Positions 9,658-19,499 of a stretch of DNA of 39,303 nucleotides are shown here, in pieces. How positions within the stretch are numbered: position 1 is the first letter of the stretch; each line of letters starts with the position of its first letter. The stretch comes from Nemertoderma westbladi (taxonomy: Eukaryota; Xenacoelomorpha; Nemertodermatida; Nemertodermatidae). Where the stretch lies: assembly GCA_032718475.1 (NCBI GenBank), contig JAUCBJ010006406.1, positions 1 to 39,303 on the forward strand, written 5' to 3'. A program made the translations under genes and the position numbers. The notes under the pieces are model-generated. The model did not search any database. It had not been told where the DNA came from and saw only the letters and a list, made by a program, of their open reading frames with translations.

Positions 9658-9741
9658 TATGGTCCACACGTGTAAACAGAGACCCTGTTTTTCTTAATCC
9701 CGATGAAGTCAGAGAATTTGCTGTACTACAGTACATCGCCA

Positions 9742-10531
9742 TGTCGACACACCCTGTAATTTTTAACCTGTAATTTTTGTGAATTTTTGAGTGTTTTTCT
9801 GATAATGGTGAATGTTCTAGAACCTTAGTAGATATTTTTTGTGGTAGCTAGTTTTTTTATTATCTAGTATTTTTCGAAAATAATAAAATGTTATATTTTT
9901 GTTGTTAACGTTAATAGTAATGTATGGTACAGTAGCTAGTGTATTTATGGAGCTAGTGAATTTTTTATCAGCTAGTAAAAGTACTGTATGTATTTAAAAT
10001 GTTTAAAACCGATTGTTTATTATCTAGCGTATGTACGCCTATAGGTGTTGTGTTGTTGGTTAGTTAAAAAGCCTAATTTATTATCCTACAGTAGAATAAT
10101 AGCTGGATCTCATTCAGAAACACTTTGCAGAATTTAGATTCGGAAAACTGTACCGCCACACGGCGTTAAAAAAATCAAACTATTTTTAATATAATTTTTA
10201 ATATAGCTATTTTTAATATAATAACTGTTATAATATCAGCAATATTTTTGGTCCGAATTAATAGATTCTGTAAGTTTAATTCTGAAATATTCAAAAAAAT
10301 ACTAGCAAGTAAAAACACACTACCGGTAGCTGCATTGACAAATAATATCTAGTAATGTTTTAGAACATTTTCGATAACAAAAATAAATGAAAAAACATCG
10401 TATTTTTAAATTTCAAAAAATTATAGCTTGTAAAAACACACTACCTACCATAAAAAATATATCCACTAATGTTCTAGAACATTCACCAATATAAAAAGTG
10501 ACAGGTAGAAAAAAATAGCAGGGTGTCGACA
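9742..10531. mobile_element. Candidate MITE with long inverted termini
   Basis: TGTCGACA occurs at both ends (9742-9749 and 10524-10531). It is itself a palindrome, so it could be an 8-bp TSD or the end of the TIR. Inside it, the left arm 9750 to about 9900 and the right arm about 10330-10523 are inverted copies with moderate divergence; shared words are CCCTG at the ends, TTGGTGAATGTTCTAGAAC on one strand, and TTTTATGGTAGGTAGT-like text. No coding frame is seen. It starts about 85 bp upstream of the NUDT9-like start codon. Confidence 0.6.
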
Positions 10532-12817
10532 GGGTGAAGTAGTGCCGACCTTGCATATTTGTGTACTTATAATTATTGATTATAGCACAAAAAGAGGTAC
10601 GTATAAACTGATGACTGTTTTCTGTGGTTTAATTTCAGTAAATTCGACCCATTCAACTATAATACTCGCCCCCTTTACAAGCCTCTTACCCTGTATAATA
10701 ACTTGAGTGTGAGTTATGATTAAATTAAGCTGTGAATACCGCATTAAAAATTGTTACAAATGAAAGAAATTATTTATTATAATAAAAAAATATTTGTGAA
10801 AAAACCTCATTTTGAATTTCATGTTGTACAACTTAAATATCTATTTTTAAATTGAAAAAATCAAATACCCGGGAACCAGAGACCTATCCAGAGACCAAAA
10901 AATTGCTGGAAAATCCAATCTGAAATCATTAACAAGTCTCTGTTTCAACTCTACAAAGTTACTCCAACCTACTGAAATAAAGTTACTATTATTTGGTTAC
11001 ATTTAAAGTTGCCAGAGGAAAGTTGCAATGTCAGTTGTTTCATTAACAGTTGAAAAACAGGGTTAAATATAGTTATTCATTAAAAATATAGTTTAATATA
11101 ATTTAATAATGTGTACATAGTTATTCACGGGTTCTATACTACCAGTACATGGCTATATAAAATAATATTACCTAAATTATAATAAATATTTATTATTCCA
11201 GAATATTATTGAGATAACATACAAGGAGACAATAATAGTAAAATAAATGACATACTGTAACATATACTGTATCGGAACATAAGAAGTCATGAATATCTTA
11301 GTCTGAATGGAGTAATTATACTTAACTGGTATGTATTTTTATAACAGTTTTACAACATGTCCCACTCATCCCACATACAGTACTGAAATTTGGAAAACAG
11401 GCGTTGTATAAGTATAATATATAATAATAATTATTATTATTATAATGACTTAAATTTATGACTATAATTTTATAATTAATTTACATTTATAATTAAAATA
11501 AACGACTAGTCTTAGTACAAAATAATGGCGATAAAAACCATCAACGACTAATACTATGCAATCTATATTATGTAATCTATATGTAATCTGTATCTAGTCT
11601 ACTCGTGAATTATTTATTATAAAATATGATTATTTTTTACATCAAATACCTAAAAAACGTTTCATTTAAATAACTTCAAACAGCAGCATATCACTGATAA
11701 TAGAATACTATCAATTGGGGATAGTTACACCCACAACATCGGAGCCTACAGTATGAATAACAGACGAGAAAAAATCGTGGGGAACATTTCTTTGGTCCTC
11801 TTTTGCAGTAAAATCCAAAATTACATCCACCTCAAGTATCTACTGCCTCTGTCCTGACACACTACTGGTCCTGTAGCACGGACACGTAGAATAGTATACA
11901 TATATGCCTTGGCAAATTGTCCCTCGGCAATTATTAGCCATCTTTGCCTAAAGGTAAATAGTTTAATAAGATGATAAGAGATAAGATGATATAGATTATG
12001 ATTAGTTCCGGTAGACCTCGCACTACTACTACGCCTACTACGATTGGCATATGCTGCATTGCAGCTGAATTATATATTTTTTACATATTTATTAAGAATG
12101 CTTTTTGCTGCACGGGCTAACTGCATATCGAAATCTCATATTTGTATCAGATAATCATTCAATTCCTGTGCGTGTAACATGTATGCCTAACTCGTGTTGT
12201 ATACCACCATGAACCTTGTTTATATGTTGCCTAGCAGCAGTTGTGGTAGTGCTGAACTCTCATTGGTAACTACCGGTGCAGGTATTCTTGCGTCCTATTG
12301 GCTGTTCTATTTTTGCAGTATTACTTGTTTATATAATCGATGTTCATCCCATTACTCCCAGGCGTAACCTAACATCATATTAGCCAGTTGCGAGTCAGTG
12401 TAACTACCGGACTCGTAGTATTTCACCTTGCTGTGTGCATAGTAACTTGCTGCATTCATTTTAACATCTTGCTTGCTTGCATTATTATTATTTACTATTA
12501 TTGCTCTACTATTGTTGATGAATATACAAGACCAGAGATCAAACCAACACGATTTCCAAACGGTTAGTGCTGACTGCGCCCTGTCTGTACAGTAATAGAT
12601 TCGGTCCATTTTAGTGCGAGTGTGTGCGTCCATAGTACTGCAATATTATTCCCCAACTGGTAAATATCATCTACTAACACTATGTATGCAGCACGAGTGA
12701 ACTGTGCGCTTACCATGCACTGAGTCAAACATAGTGTCCTACCTGTAATATATGTAAGTCACACGTACATTTAATCGCCAACAACACAATATAACGGAAT
12801 GGTTTACACGTAACTAT
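10532..12817. other. AT-rich stretch without a recognised gene
   Basis: I see no gene, tRNA or structured transposon here. ORFs are short and have no recognisable motifs, including the 93-codon minus frame at 12352-12633. There are AT-rich runs, an AATAAT-type short repeat at 11420-11445, and one copy of GTTGCCTAGCAGC near 12224. Confidence 0.5.
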
Positions 12818-12839
12818 CCCCCCCCCCCCCCCCCCCCCC
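12818..12839. repeat. Poly-C run (22 bp)
   Basis: A pure C tract. A (TA)n run follows at about 12904-12919. Other pure C or G tracts of 13-23 bp are at 25863, 26300, 26498, 26665, 33725, 34424, 34946, 35791, 36598 and 37281. Confidence 0.95.
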
Positions 12840-13109
12840 TTGAAGCAGTTTATAAGCGCCGAAGCTTTATACTTACAGTAATTGGTTGTACATTCAGTTC
12901 AGATATATATATATATATAAATTAGATAATATACAGTATATATACATACATACTTTTGTGAGTGTTCCTGCTGTGCGGCAGGTACCCCAAGGCACTTGAT
13001 AACACTCATAAGAGTTACAGACAGACTCGTATCGGCATCTGTAGGTCAGCCTCCCTTAAAAGCCTTGACAATGCTTTGCCGGCTTGTCGACAAAGTTGCC
13101 GGCGCCGCC

Positions 13110-13175
13110 ACAATACAGAGCTGTACCGACCTATAAAAATTCAAAACAGAGCTATACCGACCTAACACCGGCCTG
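13110..13175 (-). repeat. Inverted outlier of the 13.4-kb minisatellite
   Basis: CAGAGCTGTACCGACCTATA and CAGAGCTATACCGACCTAAC here are the complement of the GGTCGGTATAGCTCTG motif of the array at 13398-13820. The array therefore has a small arm in the opposite orientation, as in a foldback structure. Confidence 0.55.
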
Positions 13176-13397
13176 TACCTGCGCCATTGACTCCCCTCAG
13201 GGGCTAGTACTGTAAAGGGTAAAACAATGCACTAGACATCATTCAACAATTTCGCTCACTTTCCTTTCGCTTGGCTACGTACCTAAGATACAGTAGGCTT
13301 AATGGTCACTTACATAACAAACGTGAGACGAGTCTCCGGTATAGTAAATAAATTAATTGCCAAATCCAACATGAATAGGTGTAGCTCTAAATTGTAT

Positions 13398-13820
13398 TGT
13401 TATAGCTTTGTATAGGTCCGTGTAGCTTTGTATTGCATTGTTATAGCTTGGTATAGGTCGGTATAGGCCGGTGTTACTCGGTATAGTTATGTGTTGCATT
13501 GTTACAGCTTTGGTATAGGTCGGTATAGGCAGGTGTTAGCTCAGTATAGTTATGTATTGCATTGTTACAGCTTGGTACAGGTCGGTATAGGGCGGTGTTA
13601 GCTCGGTATAGTTATATATTGCATTGTTACAGCTTGTTATAGGTGGGTATAGGGCGGTGTTAGCTCGCTATAGCTCTGTATTGCATTGCTAGAGCTACAG
13701 TAGTGTTGTACAGTAGTGTACGTGTTGTTCTGTAATGCAGTTATAGCTTTGTATAGGTCGGTATAGATCGGTATAGCTCGTTATTAGGTCGGTATAGCTC
13801 GGTATAGGTCGGTATACCTT
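13398..13820 (+). repeat. 62-bp minisatellite with an inner 10-bp periodicity
   Basis: About five units of 62 bp run from 13398 to 13690. Each starts TGTTACAGCTTGGTATAGGT and ends with ATTGCAT. After a gap, a simpler run of GGTCGGTATAGCTC units continues to 13820. The 10-bp word CGGTATAGNT recurs inside each unit, which suggests growth by replication slippage from a short motif. The minus-strand frame at 13741-14058 is a by-product. Confidence 0.85.
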
Positions 13821-14808
13821 TTAGTATGTTTAGAGCCAAAGGGCCGTTAATGTATAAAAAAAAAATCCCTGACAGGAGCGGAGCAGAGGTCCCTGTAACC
13901 GAATTGTTGAAGTCTGAGCCTAGCCAGCCAACTACTGTACTGTGTCTGACTGTAGAGTACAGGAGTAGAGCAGCAAAATAGCAAACCAAATACAGTAGGC
14001 ATACTTTTACTTTACAAGCCACAAGCAGACAAGCCAAGATACTGTCTGACTGTAGCAAGGCCTACTACTGTACTACTGTACTACAATACTAGATAAGCGG
14101 ACTTCCGCATATAGTGGTTTAGGAAAATCGCGGGCTCACTCGGCTTGGGATTAATTATTATTATTACTGTATTAACACTTGTTACCAGTCCCGTACCGGT
14201 AGTTCTAAGGTAATTAACGAAGAGAAAACAACTAGGTTATGGGCCTGTAAAATTAACATAACAGTGACAGTTGTCAATGATATTAATTACCGGTTTGGTA
14301 TGTAAACACTCCTCCATGCTCCAACCTCATACCGGTACGGCGTGCGGGAATGGTACAGTTTACTAATTAATAATACAATTTTTAATAAAATATAATTTAA
14401 GTTTATATAATTATTGGCTCTATCACACAAAAGTCGCCATTTTTTTATATGGAAAACATGCTGCATTATTTTACTTGGCTGTCTTGGGCTACTTAATGAC
14501 TTGGTGATTGGGGTGTTTTGTTTTTTAGGTAGGCCTACGCCTACTGCAGTACTGACTGAAATATTGGTTTGTTTTTTAGGTTAGGGTTTGTCATTTGTTG
14601 GTCAGGCACAAACCATAATTAAACTACCGGTAGTAATTTAACCCTTACCCGAAGTCATGGCACATGGATTCTAATCTATGGTAGGCCTAATTGGTAATAA
14701 ATTGAAGAAATTATATAGTTACTTATCACAAGGATAACATTAAGCTTTGCTTTTAGTTGAAGTTATTAAATATTATGACTAAAAGCTGAAAAGTTATTTT
14801 AGGGTATG
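13821..14808. other. Non-coding stretch, no gene seen
   Basis: AT-rich with five copies of ACCGGT (14195-14330 and 14622) and TAGGCCTA at about 14530 and 14683. A duplicated word GGTTTGTTTTTTAGGT-like occurs at about 14516-14530 and 14566-14580. No gene or structured RNA is recognised. Confidence 0.45.
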
Positions 14809-14818
14809 GTAGGTGTAG
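14809..14818 (+). repeat. Target-site duplication, left copy (Mutator/Foldback-like element)
   Basis: GTAGGTGTAG here is repeated exactly at 17861-17870, directly outside the terminal inverted repeats. Confidence 0.9.
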
Positions 14819-15049
14819 ACAAGTCCCTAAAAGGTGCCATCCTGCTCCATAGCGCGGGAAATTCAAATGATTGAAAAACATGTAATTTGTACTGGAAAGG
14901 GTGGCAGATCAGATCCGCTACCTATATTTTGGCGGTAAATTCAAATCTGTCTTAACATTGAATACATGAATAGAGTAAGACTAGTAATCCATTGAATCAG
15001 AATAAAAAAATTATTTCTTATCGGTTTAACTCACTCATCCGTTATTGTT
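14819..15049 (+). repeat. Left terminal inverted repeat
   Basis: It pairs with 17637-17860. The TIR resumes after the inserted SINE with ATTGTTGTTGTTTTATCTATTCTGGGAC-like text at about 15333-15361, matching the complement of 17605-17645. The original left arm was therefore continuous. Confidence 0.9.
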
Positions 15050-15332
15050 ATAACTTTTTGTTGGGCACAGCTTTTGCAAAGTCGGCAATGACGTCCAGAT
15101 GGGATCGAACTGGTGACCTCCGAGTTGGAAGTCTGACGCTCTAACCATTCAGCTAGCGGTTCAGGCAAAATATAGATCTTGAAATACTATCTGATACCTT
15201 GTTATGTCCGCTATTTACCCATCTGGCCTCCCATCTGTCAATACCATCATCTACTGCCACTGTGCTCAACCCTACCGTACTTGGCCGTCTTTAACCACTC
15301 GCTACAATTGTTGCAATTGTTACAACTGTAGG
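15050..15332 (-). mobile_element. tRNA-derived SINE inserted in the left TIR
   Basis: The insert interrupts the TIR and is flanked by TATTGTT. On the minus strand an A box (TAGCTGAATGG, complement of 15145-15155) and a B box (GTTCGATCC, complement of 15102-15110) are intact. The tail past the B box reads GACTTTGCAAAAGCTGTGCC, shared with 6764-6866. Text upstream of the A box (15160-15332) is not shared with the other copy and may be an extra segment or a second insertion. Confidence 0.65.
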
Positions 15333-15353
15333 TATTGTTGTTGTTTTATCTAT

Positions 15354-15515
15354 TCTGGGACGTCGAGCAGCTTGTGAACAACTAAGCTGGCTGGTTCCCT
15401 AGTCTGGGACTTCATGCAGCACGTGAACAACTATGCTGACTGGTTAACTAGTCTGGGACTTCGAGCAGCACGTGAACAACTAAGCTGACTGCTTAACTAG
15501 TCTGGGACTTCGAGT
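15354..15515 (-). repeat. Left arm: three 49-bp units, inverted
   Basis: Three units of CTGGGACTTCGAGCAGCACG-type sequence in the opposite orientation to the array at 16095-17630. They are the mirrored counterpart of the long right arm. Confidence 0.88.
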
Positions 15516-15646
15516 AAAATTGAAAAGATTGGGGGATTTGGCTTAATGTTAAGAAATGTTAAGAATATTTATTATTTGCTTGTATCAGTTATAATTACAT
15601 CAGAACATTATAATTATATAACAATACACTTATATAGTATATTAAT

Positions 15647-16053
15647 TCAATTGATTAATTCCTCTAGAAAATGACCGACATATTCATCACAATACCATTT
15701 TTGGTCTAGTGCACGTGGTACAATTATGGTTGATACGCATTTGCTAGTGTTGTGGTACCATCTATTGAATTGGTCGCATTGGATCCAGTCTTCAACAGCA
15801 CTGGTGCAGCAAGCAACGCAATGCTCCGTTGGAGTATTTACGATTAGTATACGCGCTTTGACGAATATTTTCCTTGTTTTCAACAGTACGTTTTCTTTTT
15901 TTCGTCGTATCGTTTCAAGGCGAGTTTGAGGTTCAGGTTTTTTCCTATTCGTAATTTTCTCTAGATGATTAGCTTGTCTGTATTATCCAGAACACTGCTG
16001 GCTTTGTCAAGTAGTTGAAATACTTTTTGCTGAACTTCAACACGTTTGGTCAT
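15647..16053 (-). pseudogene. PHD-finger-like ORF inside the Foldback element (decayed)
   Basis: On the minus strand an ATG at 16051-16053 opens a 30-codon frame that stops at 15961-15963. The overlapping frame, open from 15982 to 15647, continues with a basic stretch (RRKKENVLLKTRK) and a PHD-like zinc module: HCVACC, DWIQCDQF, RWYHNTSKC, KWYCDEY. The order C-x2-C, WIQCD, WYH, C, W-x-C is that of a PHD finger. Two ligand positions are changed: Phe where the fourth Cys is expected and Tyr at the last Cys. A single-base frameshift near 15975 would join the two frames. PHD fingers bind histone tails and occur in several transposon proteins. The role here is unknown, and the copy looks dead. Confidence 0.55.
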
Positions 16054-16094
16054 ACCTACTCCCAATAAAATGTAATTTCAATTTTATCTGATGT

Positions 16095-17630
16095 GATAAG
16101 TTCGAGACTAGTTAACCAGTCAGCTTAGTTGTTCTCGTGCTGCTCGAAGCCCCAGACTAGTTAACCTCAGCTTAGTTGTTCTCGTGCTGCTCGAAGCCCC
16201 AGACTAGTTAACCAGTCAGCTTAGTTGTTCACGTTCTGCTCGAAGTCCCAGACTAGTTAACCAGTCAGCTTAGTTGTTCACGTGCTGCTTGAAGTCCCAG
16301 ACTAGTTAACCAGTCAGCTTAGTTGTTCTCGTGCTGCTCGGAGCCCCAGTCTAGTTAACCAGTTAGCTTAGTTGTTCACGTGCTGCTCGAAGTCCCAGAC
16401 TAGTTAACCAGTCAGCTTAGTTGTTCACGTGCTGCTCGAAGTCCGAGACTAGTTAACCAGTCAGCTTAGATATTCACGTGCTGCTCGAAGTCCGAGACTA
16501 GTTAACCAGTCAGCTTAGTTGTTCACGTGCTGCTCGAAGTCCCAGACTAGTTAACCAGTCAGCTTAGTTTTCACGTGCTGCTCGAAGTCCGAGACTAGTT
16601 AACCAGTCAGCTTAGATATTCACGTGCTGCTCGAAGTCCGAGACTAGTTAACCAGTCAGCTTAGTTGTTCTCGTGCTGCTCCTAGCCCCAGGCTAGTTAA
16701 CCAGTCAGCTTAGTTGTTCACGTGCTGCTCGAAGTCCCAGACTAGTTAACCAGTCAGCTTAGTTTTCACGTGCTGCTTGAAGTCCGAGACTAGTTAACCA
16801 GTCAGCTTAGTTGTTCACGTGCTGCTCGAAATCCGAGACTAGTTAACCAGTCAGCTTAGTTGTTCTGGTGCTGCTCGAAGCATCAGTCTAGTTAACCATT
16901 CAGCTTAGTTGTTGATGTGCTGCTCGAAGTCCCAGACTATTTAACCAGTCAGCTTAGTTGTCCACGTGCTGCTCGAAGTCCGAGACTAGTTAACCAGTCA
17001 GCTTAGTTGTTCACGTGCTGCTCGAAGTCCTGGACTAGGTAACCATCCATTATAGTTGTTCACGTGCTGCTCGAAGTCCCGGACTAGTTAATCAGTCAGC
17101 TTAGTTGATCACGTGCTGCTTGAAGTCCCAGACTAGTTAACCAGTCAGCTTAGTTGTTCTCGTGCTGCTCGAAGCCTCAGTCTAATTAAACCAATCAGCT
17201 TAGTTGTTGACGTGCTGCTCGAAGTCCCAGACTAGGGAACCAGCCAGTTTAGTTGATCACGTGCTGCTCGAAGTTCCAGACTAGTTAACCAGTCAGCTTA
17301 GTTGTTCACGTGCTGCTCGAAGTCCGAGACTAGTTAACCAGTCAGCTTAGTTGTTCACGTGTTGCTCGAAGTCCCAGACTAGTTAACCAGTCAGCTTAGT
17401 TGTTCTCGTGCTGCTCGAAGCCTCTGTCTAGTTAACCAATCAGCTTAGTTGTTGACGTGCTGCTCGAAGTTCCAGACTAGTTAACCAGTCAGCTTAGTTG
17501 TTCACGTGCTGCTCGAAGTCCGAGACTAGTTAACCAGTCAGTTTAGTTGTTCACGTGCTGCACGAAGTCACAGACTAGGGAACCAGCCAGCTTAGTTGTT
17601 CACGTGCTGCTCGAAGTCCCAGAATAGATA
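16095..17630 (+). repeat. Right arm: 49-bp minisatellite, about 31 units
   Basis: The unit begins GACTAGTTAACCAGTCAGCT and ends with GTGCTGCTCGAAGTCC plus two bases. Units differ at a few fixed sites (CCCA versus CCGA at the junction, TTCACG versus TTCTCG), so higher-order variants such as TTCTCG-GAAGCC units recur about every five to eight units. The last unit reads directly into the right TIR. Confidence 0.93.
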
Positions 17631-17636
17631 AACAAC

Positions 17637-17860
17637 AACAATAACGGATGAGTAGGTTAAACCGATAAGAAATAATTTATTCTGATTCAATGAATTACTC
17701 TTCCTCTATTCATGTATTCAATGTTAAAACAGATTTGAATTTACCCCCAAAATATAGGTGTCAGATTTGATCTGCCGCCCTTTCCAGTACAAATTACATA
17801 TCTTTCAATCATTTGAATTTCCCGCGCTATGGAGCAGGGTGGCACCTTTTAGGGACTTGT
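17637..17860 (-). repeat. Right terminal inverted repeat
   Basis: The complement of 14819-15049. It ends CCTTTTAGGGACTTGT, followed by the TSD at 17861-17870. Confidence 0.9.
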
Positions 17861-18176
17861 GTAGGTGTAGGGTAACATGACAGTTTTGTGAACTTTGCTT
17901 TTGCCAATCACACCTATAATTAATTAGCCAGTTAGTTTCAATTTGTTTTGAAGTATTAGTACGGTTGATTCTGAAATTATTACATCTCCCCCTGGTAATT
18001 TTATTCGGTATCGCTATCGGTAGCCGGTAGGCCTTACTTAAGATACTGAACAATTGTAACCGGAACGGTATATAGACTTACTTCTGCACTCTGAATCCTA
18101 TCTACAATAGTACTAGTAGTAAACAAGTCGCCTTCAAATATTTAAATTGCTGATAATTATGATTTAAAGTTTTATA

Positions 18177-19328
18177 ATGAATAATCAACTTAATGTTTTG
18201 AAAGATAAGTCTTATGGTGCCTGTATTATTAAAGAGAAAGAACCAACAGCCTGTGCCCCCTATTCCTTGGGAGCAAAACAAGAGAACAGTGTCTACGGAT
18301 CATCTCCCGTCGAATATCGCAACAATTTGTTGGATGCAGTAGATGTTGTCCCTGCAGTAGATGTTGTCCCTGCAGTAGATGTTGTCCCTGTACTAGATAG
18401 CGAAGATATTTCTTTTGAATCATCCGGGGATTCTTATTTGGTAGGCCTAGTCGAAAAACAGGGACACGACATTCCAAACTGTTCTTCTGGTAGGGATATT
18501 GAAACTGAAGGTGCGAAGAAGATTGGTAAGCGTTCTGCTTCTGAGTTGCAATCTGGCAGGGTAAACGCTGAAGGTGGTTTAGTTATTGAGCCATATGAAG
18601 AATGTAATAATATTGCTGGTACCTCGGGAGGCAATGTTGATCTATGCAGTGCTACTGAACCGTCAATCAGTTGTGCTTCACCAGCGTCCGGTAGTTCTCG
18701 AAAAACTGTTGGAGATTTCGTTTCTACTTCAGGTATCACTTACTGTTTACATTGCGACGCATTATTTAATGATAAAGGAAATTTCGAGAGACATATGGAA
18801 TCCCTTCATAAAGACGTTCAGATTAAGTATGAATGCGATTATTGTGGGAAACTGTTTACAAAGAAAAATAATAGAAATAGGCATGTCAACTCGATTCATA
18901 AACAAATTAAGTTTAATTGTGGTTATTGTGATAAAGAATACAGCCAGCAAGGAAGTCTAAACAACCATGTTGACTGTGCGCATAAAAATATCAGGTATAA
19001 CTGCTTTGATTGTGGGAAATCATTTGGTACAAAAAGCGATCTTAAAAAACATTTCGACTCAATTCATAAACTGATCAAGTGTAAATGCGGTTATTGTAAT
19101 AAAGAATTCAGTCAGCAAAACGCCCTAAACACCCACATCAACTATTTCCATAAAGGAATAATCAATAATACCTGCTTCGACTGTGGAAAATCCTTTCTAA
19201 GAAAAGCTAATCTACAACGACATGTTGACTCCATTCATAAACTTATCAGATATAATTGCGTTTATTGTTATAAAAAATTCAGTACTGAAAGGTACCTAAA
19301 CACACACGTCGACAATTTTCATAAATAA
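18177..19328 (+). CDS. C2H2 zinc-finger protein, seven fingers, single exon
   Basis: A 383-residue ORF starting at ATG 18177, predicted to be a nuclear DNA-binding protein. Residues 1-185 form a low-complexity acidic and Ser-rich region. It contains three tandem copies of VDVVPA, encoded by an 18-bp repeat at about 18338-18391. Residues 189-382 hold seven classical C2H2 fingers spaced 27-30 residues apart, each ending H-x3-H as in SIH or NFH. Linkers are KLIKY/KLIRYNC-like rather than the canonical TGEKP. Fingers 4 and 6 (CFDCGKSF) and fingers 3 and 5 (CGYC.KE.SQQ) are near-duplicates, pointing to growth by two-finger duplication. AATAAA occurs overlapping the stop (19324) and at 19461. The start lies about 300 bp right of the Foldback element. 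There is no KRAB, BTB or SET partner domain. Single-exon zinc-finger genes can be retrocopies or transposon-associated. Confidence 0.9.
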   Translation: MNNQLNVLKDKSYGACIIKEKEPTACAPYSLGAKQENSVYGSSPVEYRNNLLDAVDVVPAVDVVPAVDVVPVLDSEDISFESSGDSYLVGLVEKQGHDIPNCSSGRDIETEGAKKIGKRSASELQSGRVNAEGGLVIEPYEECNNIAGTSGGNVDLCSATEPSISCASPASGSSRKTVGDFVSTSGITYCLHCDALFNDKGNFERHMESLHKDVQIKYECDYCGKLFTKKNNRNRHVNSIHKQIKFNCGYCDKEYSQQGSLNNHVDCAHKNIRYNCFDCGKSFGTKSDLKKHFDSIHKLIKCKCGYCNKEFSQQNALNTHINYFHKGIINNTCFDCGKSFLRKANLQRHVDSIHKLIRYNCVYCYKKFSTERYLNTHVDNFHK

Positions 19329-19460
19329 AGATTGTTATAAATTTATTTAGAAAATTGTTGTAGAAATTTTGTAAAAAGTATTATTTCGGTAATTTTGCAA
19401 TAGAAGTGTTGTTCTCCATCTTTAAATAATATTAAATGTAGCGATAATCATAGGGAATCA

Positions 19461-19466
19461 AATAAA
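19461..19466 (+). terminator. Polyadenylation signal of the zinc-finger gene
   Basis: AATAAA lies 133 bp after the stop codon in AT-rich sequence. A second AATAAA overlaps the stop. Either could be used. Confidence 0.45.
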
Positions 19467-19499
19467 GTTAGTATATAATTTTATATCACTTTATACTCC

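Larger units (their letters stand above)
14819..17860. mobile_element. Mutator/Foldback-like DNA transposon with minisatellite arms
   Basis: A 3042-bp element bounded by 10-bp direct repeats (14809-14818, 17861-17870). Both ends are ACAAGTCCCTAAAAGGTGCC read inward. TIRs run 14819-15049 and 17637-17860 and are close to identical, apart from short indels. Inside each TIR lies an array of a 49-bp unit in mirrored orientation: three units on the left (about 15354-15515) and about 31 on the right (about 16095-17630). The roughly 580-bp centre carries a decayed PHD-like ORF. A 9-11 bp TSD with long TIRs is known for Mutator-like elements, and satellite-bearing arms are known for Foldback elements. 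No transposase (MULE DDE domain) is present, so this is a non-autonomous copy. Confidence 0.88.

Noticed and set aside
9694-10000. Further upstream exons of the NUDT9-like gene
   Set aside because: A stop lies at 9694-9696 in frame. The only AG nearby (about 9685) lacks a pyrimidine tract, and a MITE begins at 9742.
12352-12633. 93-codon minus-strand ORF
   Set aside because: Composition and sequence show no domain. The length is expected by chance in a 39-kb window when both strands are read.
13741-14058. 105-codon minus-strand ORF with TELYRP repeats
   Set aside because: Its repeated part is the GGTCGGTATAGCTC tandem repeat, and the remainder has no domain signature.
15095-15160. Functional tRNA gene (anticodon loop CTTCCAA)
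   Set aside because: A and B boxes are good, but the anticodon stem does not pair and acceptor stem ends do not match. It fits a tRNA-derived SINE.
16095-17630. Possible CRISPR-like array
   Set aside because: The units are contiguous 49-bp tandem repeats without unique spacers, in an animal genome and inside a transposon.
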